Below are positions 15,879 through 23,681 of a stretch of 32,205 bases of DNA, piece after piece. Made by a program: the position numbers and the translations under genes. Positions within the stretch are counted from its first letter, which is position 1. Every line of letters starts with the position of its first letter. The DNA comes from Actinomycetales bacterium. Lineage in GTDB: Bacteria > Actinomycetota > Actinomycetes > Actinomycetales > Kineosporiaceae. The notes under the pieces were generated by a model. That model was not told the origin of the DNA, did not search any database, and saw nothing but the letters and a program-made list of their open reading frames with translations. The DNA lies in assembly GCA_012719445.1 (NCBI GenBank), contig JAAYAH010000176.1, forward strand, positions 1-32,205, written 5' to 3'.

Positions 15879-15896
15879 GCGACCTCGACGGGATGA
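15861..15896 (+). repeat. Perfect 18-bp tandem duplication over a stop codon
   Basis: GCGACCTCGACGGGATGA occurs at 15861-15878 and again at 15879-15896. The first copy ends with the stop of lipoprotein B. The following GCGAGGTCGC can pair with the GCGACCTC arms. The second copy lies just before the ribosome binding site of the DUF3592 gene and appears to be a simple slippage product. Confidence 0.9.
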
Positions 15897-15909
15897 GCGA
15901 GGTCGCGTC

Positions 15910-16350
15910 GTGAAGTTCTACATCGCCGCCCTGGCAGTCGCCGTGATATTGATCTTCGTTCGTACTGCCAGGAACGGGCTACGAGTCGAGGAGCAGCAGC
16001 GGGACTGGGTCGAGGGGTGGGCGGAGGTTCTCAAGATCGAGGAGCTGCCGACCAGCCCGAACTGGATCGGCGAGGGTGGGATGGTCGGACTGTTCGCCGT
16101 CCGGGCTCGGCTGCGAACCCGGGACGGGCGGGAGGCGATCGGCTGGGCCGACGGGGAGTTCTCGCACCGGATCGCGAAGGCGTGGCTCGGGCACACTGTC
16201 CAGGCATGGCATGACCCGCAGGATCCGTCGCGGTTCCGGCTGCGTCCCCCGCAGTCGGCGAGCCAGGCCCGTCAGGGGATCGTGATCCCGTTCCTTATTG
16301 TCGCTTTCGCTGTGGGATTCGTCATCACGGTGATCACTCTGGTGCCGTGA
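15910..16350 (+). CDS. DUF3592-like membrane protein, copy B
   Basis: A 146-residue protein with an N-terminal TM helix (FYIAALAVAVILIFV), a soluble domain with VQAWHDPQDPSRFRL, and a C-terminal TM helix (IVIPFLIVAFAVGFVITVITL). It is homologous to 12144-12596, sharing the YDP/HDPQDPS motif and RARxxTxDGR. GTG 15910 is preferred over upstream in-frame starts because GAGGT (15898-15902) precedes it and the N-terminus then aligns with copy A. It closes the second module; a 10-bp hairpin terminator follows. The role is unknown; membrane partner of the prepilin and lipoprotein by association. Confidence 0.8.
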   Translation: MKFYIAALAVAVILIFVRTARNGLRVEEQQRDWVEGWAEVLKIEELPTSPNWIGEGGMVGLFAVRARLRTRDGREAIGWADGEFSHRIAKAWLGHTVQAWHDPQDPSRFRLRPPQSASQARQGIVIPFLIVAFAVGFVITVITLVP

Positions 16351-16419
16351 CGTCCGGCCCTGCTGTCGTGGGCGGTGTCGTGGATCCCGCCGGGACGGCG
16401 AGTGGGCCCTCGGTCCCTG

Positions 16420-16456
16420 CCGGGTCGGGTCTCCCGGCTCTCGCCGCCCGACCCGG
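16420..16456. terminator. Hairpin terminator between convergent genes
   Basis: CCGGGTCGGG (16420-16429) pairs perfectly with CCCGACCCGG (16447-16456) across a 17-nt loop. It lies in the 156-bp gap between the DUF3592 gene (plus) and the DUF192 gene (minus), so it probably ends both transcripts. It marks the boundary between the duplicated modules and the Tad locus. Confidence 0.6.
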
Positions 16457-16506
16457 GGATTGCCACGATTCCGGTCGTGCGCAGTGACGGTGGGACGGTA
16501 CGGGGC

Positions 16507-16902
16507 TCAGCCCTGGTCCAGGTCCGTCTCGGTGCCGTTCCGCCGGCTGAGGACGTCGCCGCGACGGATCCCCCACTCGGCCATCGCCCCCGCCGGGGCC
16601 TCGACGACGGCTCGCACCCGCGGGGACGGCATCGTCATCCGTCCCGGGCGGAGGGTCCGCACCGCCAGTACCCGTCCCCTGCGGTTCAGCAGTGCGACGT
16701 CGATCGGGTACCGCATGCCGACGCAGTGCACCGAGGAGCAGGGCTGCAGCCACAGGGCGCCGACGAGGGCGTCCGTGCCGAGCAGGCCCCGCCTCCGCTC
16801 GGCGGCCGTCGCCGCCACGACGAGTGGTGCGATCTCCCGACCCTCACGGAGCAAAAGCCCCACACCGGGACCGCAGGTAGGTCGAGCGTCACTCTCGGTC
16901 AT
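16507..16902 (-). CDS. DUF192 family protein
   Basis: A 131-residue protein with the DUF192 hallmarks: ERRRGLLGTD (35-44), SSVHCVGMRYPIDVALLNRRG (56-76) and VVEAPAG (99-105). The family function is unsettled, but members are often encoded beside Tad-type pilus genes in actinobacteria. No signal peptide is evident, unlike many proteobacterial members. The frame is open further upstream, but ATG 16902 is selected because GAGGAG lies 7 nt before it and family homology begins soon after. It is divergent from the Tad operon, sharing the 177-bp region 16903-17079 with it. Confidence 0.85.
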   Translation of the reverse strand: MTESDARPTCGPGVGLLLREGREIAPLVVAATAAERRRGLLGTDALVGALWLQPCSSVHCVGMRYPIDVALLNRRGRVLAVRTLRPGRMTMPSPRVRAVVEAPAGAMAEWGIRRGDVLSRRNGTETDLDQG

Positions 16903-17079
16903 GCATCTGCTCCTCGTCGTCCCGGAGTCTCTCCTTCTCGTAACCAGATCCTGGCATTCCCGGTAGCCTCTCCGCCGCAGGTACATGGGCGTATCCACCG
17001 GATGGGGATGCTCGGGGGTAGGCCCGCGGCGGAACGCAGTGCCCTGTGCCTGCACGACACAAGGGAGGGGTTCGACGGA
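16903..17079. promoter_or_regulatory. Divergent promoter region of DUF192 and the Tad operon
   Basis: This must contain the promoter for the overlapping plus-strand Tad genes that begin at 17080, and probably one for DUF192. GGGAGGGG (17063-17070) is the ribosome binding site of the first Tad gene. I cannot assign -35/-10 elements with confidence. Confidence 0.45.
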
Positions 17080-17871
17080 ATGCCCGTGGTCTTCTGCGGG
17101 ATCGACGAGAGGCTGCCCGGGGGGTTGTTGCTCCCCGCGGACGGGGACGGTCTCCTCAGGGTCCTCGATGGTCTCCCCGCAGGCGCCCTCGTGGCAGCCT
17201 CGCCGGGCGGCGAGAGCACGATCGGGAGTATCCGGCGGTTCCTCAGGGCGGGGGTTCGCCGCGACGTCCGCCTCGTCGAGGTCCCCCTATCCCGCTCGGC
17301 CCTCGCCATGACCGCGGCGGTGATGAGCTACGGGATCCCCGCCGGGGCGGTCCGGGACGTCGCCGCGGGAGTCTCCGAGCTCGCCTCGACGGTCGTGCTC
17401 CTGGACACCGTGTCCGCCCTCGACCGGCCGGCGCCGTCGGTGGCCCAGCACGCTGCCGGCCTGCTGCCGGGCACCCGGTTCGTCGTGGACGTCACCAGGG
17501 GGCGGGTCCACAAGTGCGGACGGTCCCTGCCCGCGTCGGTCCTTCCCCAGGGGGTTGCCGCCGCGGTGACCGCCTGCGGCGAGGACCGCACCTCGAACCA
17601 GTGGCGGGAGCAGTTGGAGGCCGGCGTCCGCTCGACGAACGGCATCCGGCTGTCCACCGGCACCGGGAGCCTGTGGCGTGCCCGCAGCTGGGCCGAGGTC
17701 ACCGCGGTGACGGAGCCCCTCGACGCCTTCGCCCGCCGGCTCGCCCAACGCCTCGACCTGCGCTACTGCCACTGGTGCCGCGAGGTGGTCTCCGGATTCC
17801 CGTGCCTGTACTGCGGGGTGGGCTCGGGGTCCGCGGCGGCGACGACACCCACCCCCGGAGGTTCCCGATGA
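17080..17871 (+). CDS. Unknown Tad-locus protein with C-terminal zinc ribbon
   Basis: A 263-residue soluble protein without signal peptide or TM helix. Residues 230-245 read CHWCREVVSGFPCLYC, two CxxC pairs that should bind one zinc ion. The upstream 225 residues look alpha/beta, with hydrophobic strands such as FVVDVTRG and STVVLLDTVSALD, but I do not recognise a domain. ATG 17080 is chosen for GGGAGGGG 9 nt upstream; the frame is open further back without a better start. Its stop overlaps the CpaB start by 4 bp (ATGA), so the two are translationally coupled and it is the first gene of the Tad operon. A regulatory or assembly role in the cytoplasm is likely; nothing more specific is visible. 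Confidence 0.75.
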   Translation: MPVVFCGIDERLPGGLLLPADGDGLLRVLDGLPAGALVAASPGGESTIGSIRRFLRAGVRRDVRLVEVPLSRSALAMTAAVMSYGIPAGAVRDVAAGVSELASTVVLLDTVSALDRPAPSVAQHAAGLLPGTRFVVDVTRGRVHKCGRSLPASVLPQGVAAAVTACGEDRTSNQWREQLEAGVRSTNGIRLSTGTGSLWRARSWAEVTAVTEPLDAFARRLAQRLDLRYCHWCREVVSGFPCLYCGVGSGSAAATTPTPGGSR

Positions 17872-18617
17872 ACCCGCGCCAGCGACGCGGACTCATGCTG
17901 ATCATGCTCGCCGGAGTCGGAGCGCTCACCGTCTTCTTCTCCGTGCTCACCTTCGTCGCCGAGGTCAACGCCAAGGTCGGCAACTACCAGACCGTGGTGG
18001 CCCTGACCAAGCAGGTCGACGCCTACCAGGAGGTGACGACGGACATGGTCGAACTGCGCGAGATCCCGAAGAAGTGGCTGCCCGACCAGGCGATCACCGA
18101 CGCCAGGGATGTCGTCGGGCTGGTCCCGACCAACCCGCTGCCCGCCGGCACCTACGCCCAGCGGGGCATGTTCGTCGACCGGCCCGGCATCGCCAGGGGC
18201 AACCGCGAGGTCGCGATCCTCGTCGACGCCGAGACCGGGGTGGCCGGCAAGATCGCACCGGGGGACCGGGTCGACATCCTGGTCACCCGCAACGCCGGAT
18301 CCCAGCGGACCTACCAGGCGGCCGAGGTCTGGGTCGCCAACGCCCTGATCATCGAGGTGGGGCTGCCCGAGGAGGTCACCCGCAACTCCTCCAACGACAA
18401 CGGGTTCGGTTCCACCTCGGGCAAGGCGGTCCCGGTGACCTTCGCACTGCCGGTCCAGGAGGCGCTGAAGCTCGCCTACGCGGAAAGCTTCGCGGTGAAG
18501 GTTCGGCTCGCCCTGCGTGGCGGCGGGGACACCACTCCGGTGCCCGACGGATCCCGCGTGTTCATGACCAACCCCAACGGGACAGCGGTGGGGACGAGAA
18601 CGGGAGCCGGCTCGTGA
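17868..18617 (+). CDS. cpaB: CpaB/RcpC family Flp pilus assembly protein (SAF domain)
   Basis: A 249-residue protein with one N-terminal TM helix (LMLIMLAGVGALTVFFSVLTFV, residues 9-30), then a SAF-like domain (about 41-105: VVALTKQVDAYQEVTTDMV, then NPLPAGTYAQRG) and a CpaB/RcpC domain (GNREVAILVDAETGVAGKIAPGDRVDILVT, 111-140, through about 216). This is the usual CpaB architecture. In Gram-positive Tad systems without a secretin it probably guides the pilus through the wall. GGAGG lies 6 nt before ATG 17868. It overlaps the genes on both sides by 4 bp (ATGA and GTGA). Confidence 0.9.
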   Translation: MNPRQRRGLMLIMLAGVGALTVFFSVLTFVAEVNAKVGNYQTVVALTKQVDAYQEVTTDMVELREIPKKWLPDQAITDARDVVGLVPTNPLPAGTYAQRGMFVDRPGIARGNREVAILVDAETGVAGKIAPGDRVDILVTRNAGSQRTYQAAEVWVANALIIEVGLPEEVTRNSSNDNGFGSTSGKAVPVTFALPVQEALKLAYAESFAVKVRLALRGGGDTTPVPDGSRVFMTNPNGTAVGTRTGAGS

Positions 18618-20152
18618 GCGTGAGGATCGTCCTGGTCAGCGAGCACGCGGAGCTGCGTGAGCAGTTCAGCGGGATGCTGCTGGAGGCCCACGATCTGGAG
18701 CTCGTCGACGTCGTCACCGACCCCAGGGACGCCGCGCTGGCCGCAGCGAGGGACGACATCGACGTGGTGATCGTCGATGAGGCGTTGAGCACGGTGTCGG
18801 CCGGTCAGCTCACCCGGGAGCTGGTCACCGCCCGACCGTTCCTCGCCGTGGTGTGGATCGCCTCGCCGCAGCGTCCCGAGGTGTACAACCAGGCGATGAT
18901 CGCCGGCGCCCGGTCGGTGGTCCTGCAGCCGCTCTCGGTGGAGAGCTGCCGGGCGAACCTGGGAGCCGCCGCCGAGTGGAGCCGGGCACTCCGGGACCAC
19001 CTCGGCGGCACCGGCCTGGTGGGTGCGCATCGCGGCCGGGTCGTCGCGCTGGTCGGCGCCAAGGGGGGCGTCGGGACCACGCTGTTGGCGACCCTGCTCG
19101 CCGCGCGCTCCCGCGCGCCCGGCCATGCCGTCGTGCTCGTCGACCTCGACCTGCGGCACGGTGCGGTCGCCTACTACACCGACGTGGTGGCGCGGCGGTC
19201 GATCGCCGACCTCGCCGAGGTCGCCCAGGAGCTCACCAACCGGTCCGTGCGGGAGGTGGTCGCCGACCACCCCAGCGGGCTGACCCTGGTGCTCGCCCCG
19301 GAGGAGGTCGAACGCGCCGAGGAGGTCACCGGGCCGGCGGTCCGGCAGATCCTCGCCCACCTGCGGATGCAGTTCGACCTCGTCGTCGTCGACTGCGGCA
19401 GCCACCTCGACGACGCCACGGCGATGGCGCTGGAGGTCGCCGACGACGTGCTGCTCGTGGCGACGGCCGACGTGGTCGCGTTGCGGGCGGCACGGCGCGC
19501 GGTGGAGTCGTGGAAACGGCTGAGCATCCGCGGTGACGAGCACGTCTCCCTGGTCCTCAACCGGGTCAGCCGACGGTCCGAGGTCCAGTCCGACCTGGCC
19601 CGACAGATCGTGCCGGTGCCGCTGATCGCCCAGGTCCCAGCCGCCTTCTCCAGTCTGGAGGCTCAGGTGAACACCGGTCTGCTGGAGGGCAAACCCGGCC
19701 CGGTCCACGGCGCCGTCGCCGGGTTGGTCCGTACCGTGCTGGAAGCCCCGCACGCCCATCCCCAGGCCGAGCCCGACGACGTGAGCCGGGGGCGCCGGGG
19801 CCGGGCTCGGACCGATCTCGGTCAGGTGGTCGCCGAGCTCCCCCTGATCGTCGCTGCCGTCTGTGCCCTCGGCGCGCTGGCGGCCCAACTCCTGCTGTTC
19901 GGGGTCAGCCACCTGTTCGCCCGGCACGCCGCGGACGAGTGCGCCCGGACCGCCGCCGTCACCAACGATCCGAAGGAACTCCGCAAGGCCGCCGACCGTG
20001 GTCTTCCGGACGGCTGGGACGAGGGGTTCACCGTCTCCCGTCCGAACAGCACCACGGTGAAGGTCAGGGTGCGGACCCCGACGCTCGTCCCTGGACTCGG
20101 AGGCGGCCTCGACGTCACCGCCACCGCGCACATCCTCGGGGAGCAGTCGTGA
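18614..20152 (+). CDS. TadZ/CpaE ATPase fused in frame to a TadE-like pseudopilin
   Basis: A single 512-residue frame. Residues 1-130 are a receiver-like TadZ domain (VRIVLVSE; DIDVVIVDE). Residues 140-375 are a MinD/ParA-type ATPase with deviant Walker A GAKGGVGTT (148-156), Walker A' VVLVDLDL (173-180) and Walker B LVVVDC (256-261). After a basic linker (SRGRRGRART, 391-400) comes LGQVVAELPLIVAAVCALGA, a TadE-type N-terminus: G403 followed by QVVAE with Glu at +5, a TM helix (about 410-435) and a 75-residue exterior domain. The parts are normally separate genes. GTG 19781 (residue 390) could start the second part but lacks a ribosome binding site. Cleavage at G403 by prepilin peptidase would separate the two (inference). 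GTG 18614 overlaps the cpaB stop. Confidence 0.85.
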   Translation: MSVRIVLVSEHAELREQFSGMLLEAHDLELVDVVTDPRDAALAAARDDIDVVIVDEALSTVSAGQLTRELVTARPFLAVVWIASPQRPEVYNQAMIAGARSVVLQPLSVESCRANLGAAAEWSRALRDHLGGTGLVGAHRGRVVALVGAKGGVGTTLLATLLAARSRAPGHAVVLVDLDLRHGAVAYYTDVVARRSIADLAEVAQELTNRSVREVVADHPSGLTLVLAPEEVERAEEVTGPAVRQILAHLRMQFDLVVVDCGSHLDDATAMALEVADDVLLVATADVVALRAARRAVESWKRLSIRGDEHVSLVLNRVSRRSEVQSDLARQIVPVPLIAQVPAAFSSLEAQVNTGLLEGKPGPVHGAVAGLVRTVLEAPHAHPQAEPDDVSRGRRGRARTDLGQVVAELPLIVAAVCALGALAAQLLLFGVSHLFARHAADECARTAAVTNDPKELRKAADRGLPDGWDEGFTVSRPNSTTVKVRVRTPTLVPGLGGGLDVTATAHILGEQS

Positions 20153-20547
20153 GGGCGCGGCGTCGGCGGCCGATCGACCGCCGCCGGCCCACCGGGTCCG
20201 ACCGCGGCAGCATCTCGGTCGAGTTCGTCGCCGTCATCCCCCTGCTCATCGTGGTGACCGTGTTGCTCGTCCAGGGGCTGCTGGCGGCCTCCGTGGTCAA
20301 CGACGTCACCAAGGCCGCTCGGGACGGCGCCCGGGCAGCCTCCCGTGGGGGCGACGGCGCGGCGGCCGTGCGGGCACAGGTGCCGGACTGGGTCCGGGTG
20401 GAGGAGGTCCGGATCGGCCCCGGCGCGGTCACCGGGTGCATGGGGGTGTGCAGCGCGGTGCGGGTGTCGATCCCGCTCGGCTACCCCGGGGTCATGGAGA
20501 TCAGCCGTATCCAGGTCACCCGGACCGCAGACTTCCCGAGGAGCTGA
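20149..20547 (+). CDS. tadE: TadE-like pseudopilin
   Basis: A 132-residue protein with a very basic leader (MRARRRRPIDRRRPTGSDRG), a class III prepilin motif (G20 then SISVEF, Glu at +5) and a hydrophobic helix (VAVIPLLIVVTVLLVQGLLAA). The next segment NDVTKAARDGARAAS is the typical TadE helix. Two cysteines (CMGVC) may form a disulfide outside the cell. TadE is a minor pseudopilin that assists Flp pilus assembly. GTG 20149 overlaps the stop of the fusion gene by 4 bp; tadA follows after 1 bp. Confidence 0.88.
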   Translation: MRARRRRPIDRRRPTGSDRGSISVEFVAVIPLLIVVTVLLVQGLLAASVVNDVTKAARDGARAASRGGDGAAAVRAQVPDWVRVEEVRIGPGAVTGCMGVCSAVRVSIPLGYPGVMEISRIQVTRTADFPRS

Positions 20548-20548
20548 G

Positions 20549-21865
20549 ATGGCACTGCGGGACCGGATCGGGCAGGAACGGACGACCCGGCGGGAGTCCG
20601 TCAACCTGGTCAGCATCTACCTGGAGCGACTGCTCGCCGAGGTGGACCGGGACGCGCTGCACGGGCTCAACGAGGTGCAGCGCCGGGCGCGACTGGAACG
20701 CCAGCTCGGCGAGATCCTCTCCGTCGAGGGTCCGGTGATGGCTGACCGCGAGCGGTCCCTGTTCATCCGCCGGGTCGTGGACGAGGCGCTGGGGCTGGGG
20801 GTCCTCGAACCGCTGCTCGCCGACGAGTCCATCACCGAGATCATGGTCAACGGACCGCACGACGTCTTCGTCGAGCGGCGCGGGCGGCTGGAGCGCCATC
20901 CCACGGCCTTCGCCTCCGAGGAACAACTCATGCAGACGATCGACCGGATCGTCTCCAGCGTGAACCGGCGGGTGGACGAGTCCAGCCCGATGGTCGACGC
21001 CCGGCTCGCCAGCGGGGAACGCGTCAACGTCATCATCCCGCCGCTGTCGTTGAACGGGCCGACGCTGACGATCCGGCGGTTCCCCCGGCCCTACCGGCTG
21101 CCAGAGCTGGTGGCGAAGGGCACCCTCGACGAGGTCACCCTGTTGCTGCTGAGCGCCCTGGTACGGGCCAGGTTCAGCATCGTCATCTCCGGCGGGACCG
21201 GCTCCGGCAAGACGACCTTCCTCAATGCGCTGTCCGGGCTGATCCCGGCGACCGAGCGGATCGTCACCATCGAGGACGCGGCGGAGCTGTCCCTGCAACA
21301 GGAGCATGTGGTCCGGCTGGAGTCCCGGCCCCCCAACGTCGAGGGCAAGGGACGGGTGACCATCCGTGACCTGGTCCGCAACAGCCTGCGGATGCGGCCT
21401 GATCGGATCATCGTCGGAGAGGTCCGGGGCGGGGAGACCCTGGACATGCTCCAGGCGATGAACACCGGCCACGAGGGGTCACTGGCCACCGTGCACGCCA
21501 ACTCGCCGATCGACGCCATGGGCCGACTGGAGACCCTCGCCTCGATGAGCGAGCTGGAGATCCCGGTCGACACCATCCGCGACCAGATCAACGCCGCGAT
21601 CGACGTCGTGGTGCAGCTCGCCCGCGGGGCCGACGGCAGCCGTCGGGTCACCGAGATCTGTGCTGTGGAGTCGACCAGACGGGAGGCGTACCGGCTCACC
21701 CCGATCGTCCAGTTCGAAGCCGCGCCGATGACCCCGGACCGGATCGTCACCGGGTGGTTCCGGCATCGGCCCGTGCCCCAGACGATGCTCACCAGAATCA
21801 CCGTCGCCGGTGAGACGGTGCCGCAGGCGTTTCATCGTCCCCCGGACGAGGGGCGAGTGCCATGA
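20549..21865 (+). CDS. tadA: TadA/CpaF assembly ATPase
   Basis: A 438-residue cytoplasmic secretion ATPase of the TadA/CpaF family that powers Flp pilus assembly. Motifs: [14 protein letters not shown] (101-114), Walker A GGTGSGKT (215-222), Asp box TIEDAAEL (240-247), Walker [12 protein letters not shown] (286-296) and His box [13 protein letters not shown] (306-318). All are intact and the length is normal. GAGGAG lies 4 nt before ATG 20549, just after the tadE stop; the end overlaps tadB by 4 bp (ATGA). This is the motor for every prepilin-like protein of the locus unless another TadA exists elsewhere. Confidence 0.97.
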   Translation: MALRDRIGQERTTRRESVNLVSIYLERLLAEVDRDALHGLNEVQRRARLERQLGEILSVEGPVMADRERSLFIRRVVDEALGLGVLEPLLADESITEIMVNGPHDVFVERRGRLERHPTAFASEEQLMQTIDRIVSSVNRRVDESSPMVDARLASGERVNVIIPPLSLNGPTLTIRRFPRPYRLPELVAKGTLDEVTLLLLSALVRARFSIVISGGTGSGKTTFLNALSGLIPATERIVTIEDAAELSLQQEHVVRLESRPPNVEGKGRVTIRDLVRNSLRMRPDRIIVGEVRGGETLDMLQAMNTGHEGSLATVHANSPIDAMGRLETLASMSELEIPVDTIRDQINAAIDVVVQLARGADGSRRVTEICAVESTRREAYRLTPIVQFEAAPMTPDRIVTGWFRHRPVPQTMLTRITVAGETVPQAFHRPPDEGRVP

Positions 21866-22788
21866 CCCCGGGGATCATCCTCGTCGAGTTGATGGTGACG
21901 CTCGGGGTGATGGTCGTCGCCCTGGTCGTCATCCTCGACAACCGGCAGCGGGACCGACAGCTGCGCGAGACCGGCACTGGCTCCGGCAGCCGGGGGTTCC
22001 TGCAGCGGTGGTACCACCGCGGATCCTTCCGCCTGCAGAAGACGAGGGTCGGCAGGTCGCTCCAGCGCAGGCTGCGCGGGGCCGCTCTTCCGTGGCAGCC
22101 GATCGACTTCGTGGCGATGGTCGTCGGCGTTGGTGTGCTGCTCGCCCTGATCACCCGTCCGGTTGCCGGGAACATCGGTGCCGTCATCGTCCTGGTCGCC
22201 TGCTGGATGGTGGCGAACCGGTGGTTGGACAACCGCCGGCAGAAGCGCCTGGACGCCTTCGTCGGCCAGTTACCGGAGGTGGCCCGGGTGCTGTCCAACG
22301 CGGCGTCGGCGGGGTTGGCACTGCGCTCCGCGGTCGGGCTCGCCGCTCGGGAGTTGGACGATCCCGCGGGGACCGAGCTGCGGACCGTCGCCGGGCAGCT
22401 CAACCTGGGGCGCACCATCGACCAGGCGCTCACCGATCTCTCCGAACGGCTGCCGTCCCGGGAGCTGGCGGTGCTCGTGCAGACCCTGATCATCCAGAGC
22501 CGGGCCGGTGGCGCCCTGGTCTCGGCCCTGCTCAACATCGCCAACACCCTGGAACAGCGCAAGGACCTGCACCGTGAGGTCCGTACCGCGGTGGCCGGCG
22601 CGGTCTTCAGCAGCTACATCGTGCTCGGGATCGGGATCGGGTCGATCTTCGTCATGAACCTGCTGAGCCCTGGTGCGCTCGACCAGATGGCCCAGACCAC
22701 GGTCGGGCGGATCATCATGCTCATCGCGGGGCTCTTCTTCGCGGTCGGGTTCATCCTCATCAACCGGATCACCAGGATCGAGATCTGA
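21862..22788 (+). CDS. tadB: TadB inner-membrane platform protein
   Basis: A 308-residue T2SSF-domain protein. TM helices lie at about 4-26, 83-98, 104-118, 248-268 and 283-301; the T2SSF core is about 129-263 (LPEVARVLSNAASAGLALRSAV, then LIIQSRAGGALVSALLNIA). With TadC it forms the membrane platform on which TadA drives pilin assembly. It overlaps tadA by 4 bp and is followed by tadC after 2 bp, as in most Tad operons. Confidence 0.93.
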   Translation: MTPGIILVELMVTLGVMVVALVVILDNRQRDRQLRETGTGSGSRGFLQRWYHRGSFRLQKTRVGRSLQRRLRGAALPWQPIDFVAMVVGVGVLLALITRPVAGNIGAVIVLVACWMVANRWLDNRRQKRLDAFVGQLPEVARVLSNAASAGLALRSAVGLAARELDDPAGTELRTVAGQLNLGRTIDQALTDLSERLPSRELAVLVQTLIIQSRAGGALVSALLNIANTLEQRKDLHREVRTAVAGAVFSSYIVLGIGIGSIFVMNLLSPGALDQMAQTTVGRIIMLIAGLFFAVGFILINRITRIEI

Positions 22789-22790
22789 CC

Positions 22791-23681
22791 ATGACCCCGA
22801 TGCTGATGGCCCTGGTGGCGGCAGCCTCCCTCGTGGTTGCCGTCGCCGGGTACCACGTGATGCGGTCGACGGGGCTGGAGTCGGTCGCGGCGTCCCTGGC
22901 TGGCACCGACGCCGTCCAGGAGCACAGGCCGGCGCTCGCCCGGGTGATCGACGCCCTGGGACTCGGCCTGCTGCGGTTCCTGCTCAGCCTGTACGGACCC
23001 CGGCGCAGGGCGGCGCTGGACGCCCGGCTGGCGAGAGCCGGCCGGCCCGAGGGACTCACCGAGCGGTCCTTCCTCCGCCGCAAGGCGGGGTTCACCGTGA
23101 TCGGGCTCGTCATCGGTGGACTGATGGCGCTGGCCGGGCAGCCCTTCCTCGGCTTCGTGGTCGTGGTGCTCTGCGCGGGGTGGATGGACGTCTGGCTGCG
23201 CAGCGTCGTCGGACGTCGCCGTCGGGACATCGCCCGACGGCTGCCCGACTTCCTCGACGTGCTCGCGGTCACGGTGAGCGCGGGGCTCGCCCTCCAGCCC
23301 GCCCTGGAACGGGTGTCCGCGACCGATGACAGCGCCCTCGGTCAGGAGATCCGAAGAACCCTCAACGACCTCCGGTACGGGATCTCCCGCCGGGCGGCGT
23401 TGACCGGCCTGCGGGAACGCAACGACGTGCCGTCACTCAGCGCCTTCGTCACGGCGATGCTCCAGGCCGAGGAGCTGGGGACACCGCTGGCCCAGGCCCT
23501 CATGGAGATCGCTGAGGAGATTCGCCGGGAGTCGGCCCAGGTGGCTCGGCAGACCGCGGCCAAGGCAGGCCCCAAGGTGAGCCTGGTGGTGACGATGACC
23601 ATCGTTCCCGGGGCCATGCTCCTGATCATCTCGGCGATGGTGTTGGCCAATCTGCCGAAGTTCCGAGGCGTCCTTGGCTGA
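22791..23681 (+). CDS. tadC: TadC inner-membrane platform protein
   Basis: A 296-residue T2SSF-domain protein. TM helices lie at about 4-21, 101-117, 119-136 and 266-288; the T2SSF core (about 150-282) includes RRLPDFLDVLAVTVSAGLAL and AMLQAEELGTPLAQALMEIA. Partner of TadB in the pilus platform. ATG 22791 follows the tadB stop by 2 bp. Its last 8 bp overlap the TTG start of the histidine kinase, so the regulator genes are physically part of the Tad operon. Confidence 0.93.
   Translation: MTPMLMALVAAASLVVAVAGYHVMRSTGLESVAASLAGTDAVQEHRPALARVIDALGLGLLRFLLSLYGPRRRAALDARLARAGRPEGLTERSFLRRKAGFTVIGLVIGGLMALAGQPFLGFVVVVLCAGWMDVWLRSVVGRRRRDIARRLPDFLDVLAVTVSAGLALQPALERVSATDDSALGQEIRRTLNDLRYGISRRAALTGLRERNDVPSLSAFVTAMLQAEELGTPLAQALMEIAEEIRRESAQVARQTAAKAGPKVSLVVTMTIVPGAMLLIISAMVLANLPKFRGVLG

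Noticed and set aside
18476-20131. Minus-strand open frame of about 550 codons
   Set aside because: Antisense to TadZ; the plus strand has intact P-loop motifs and operon overlaps.
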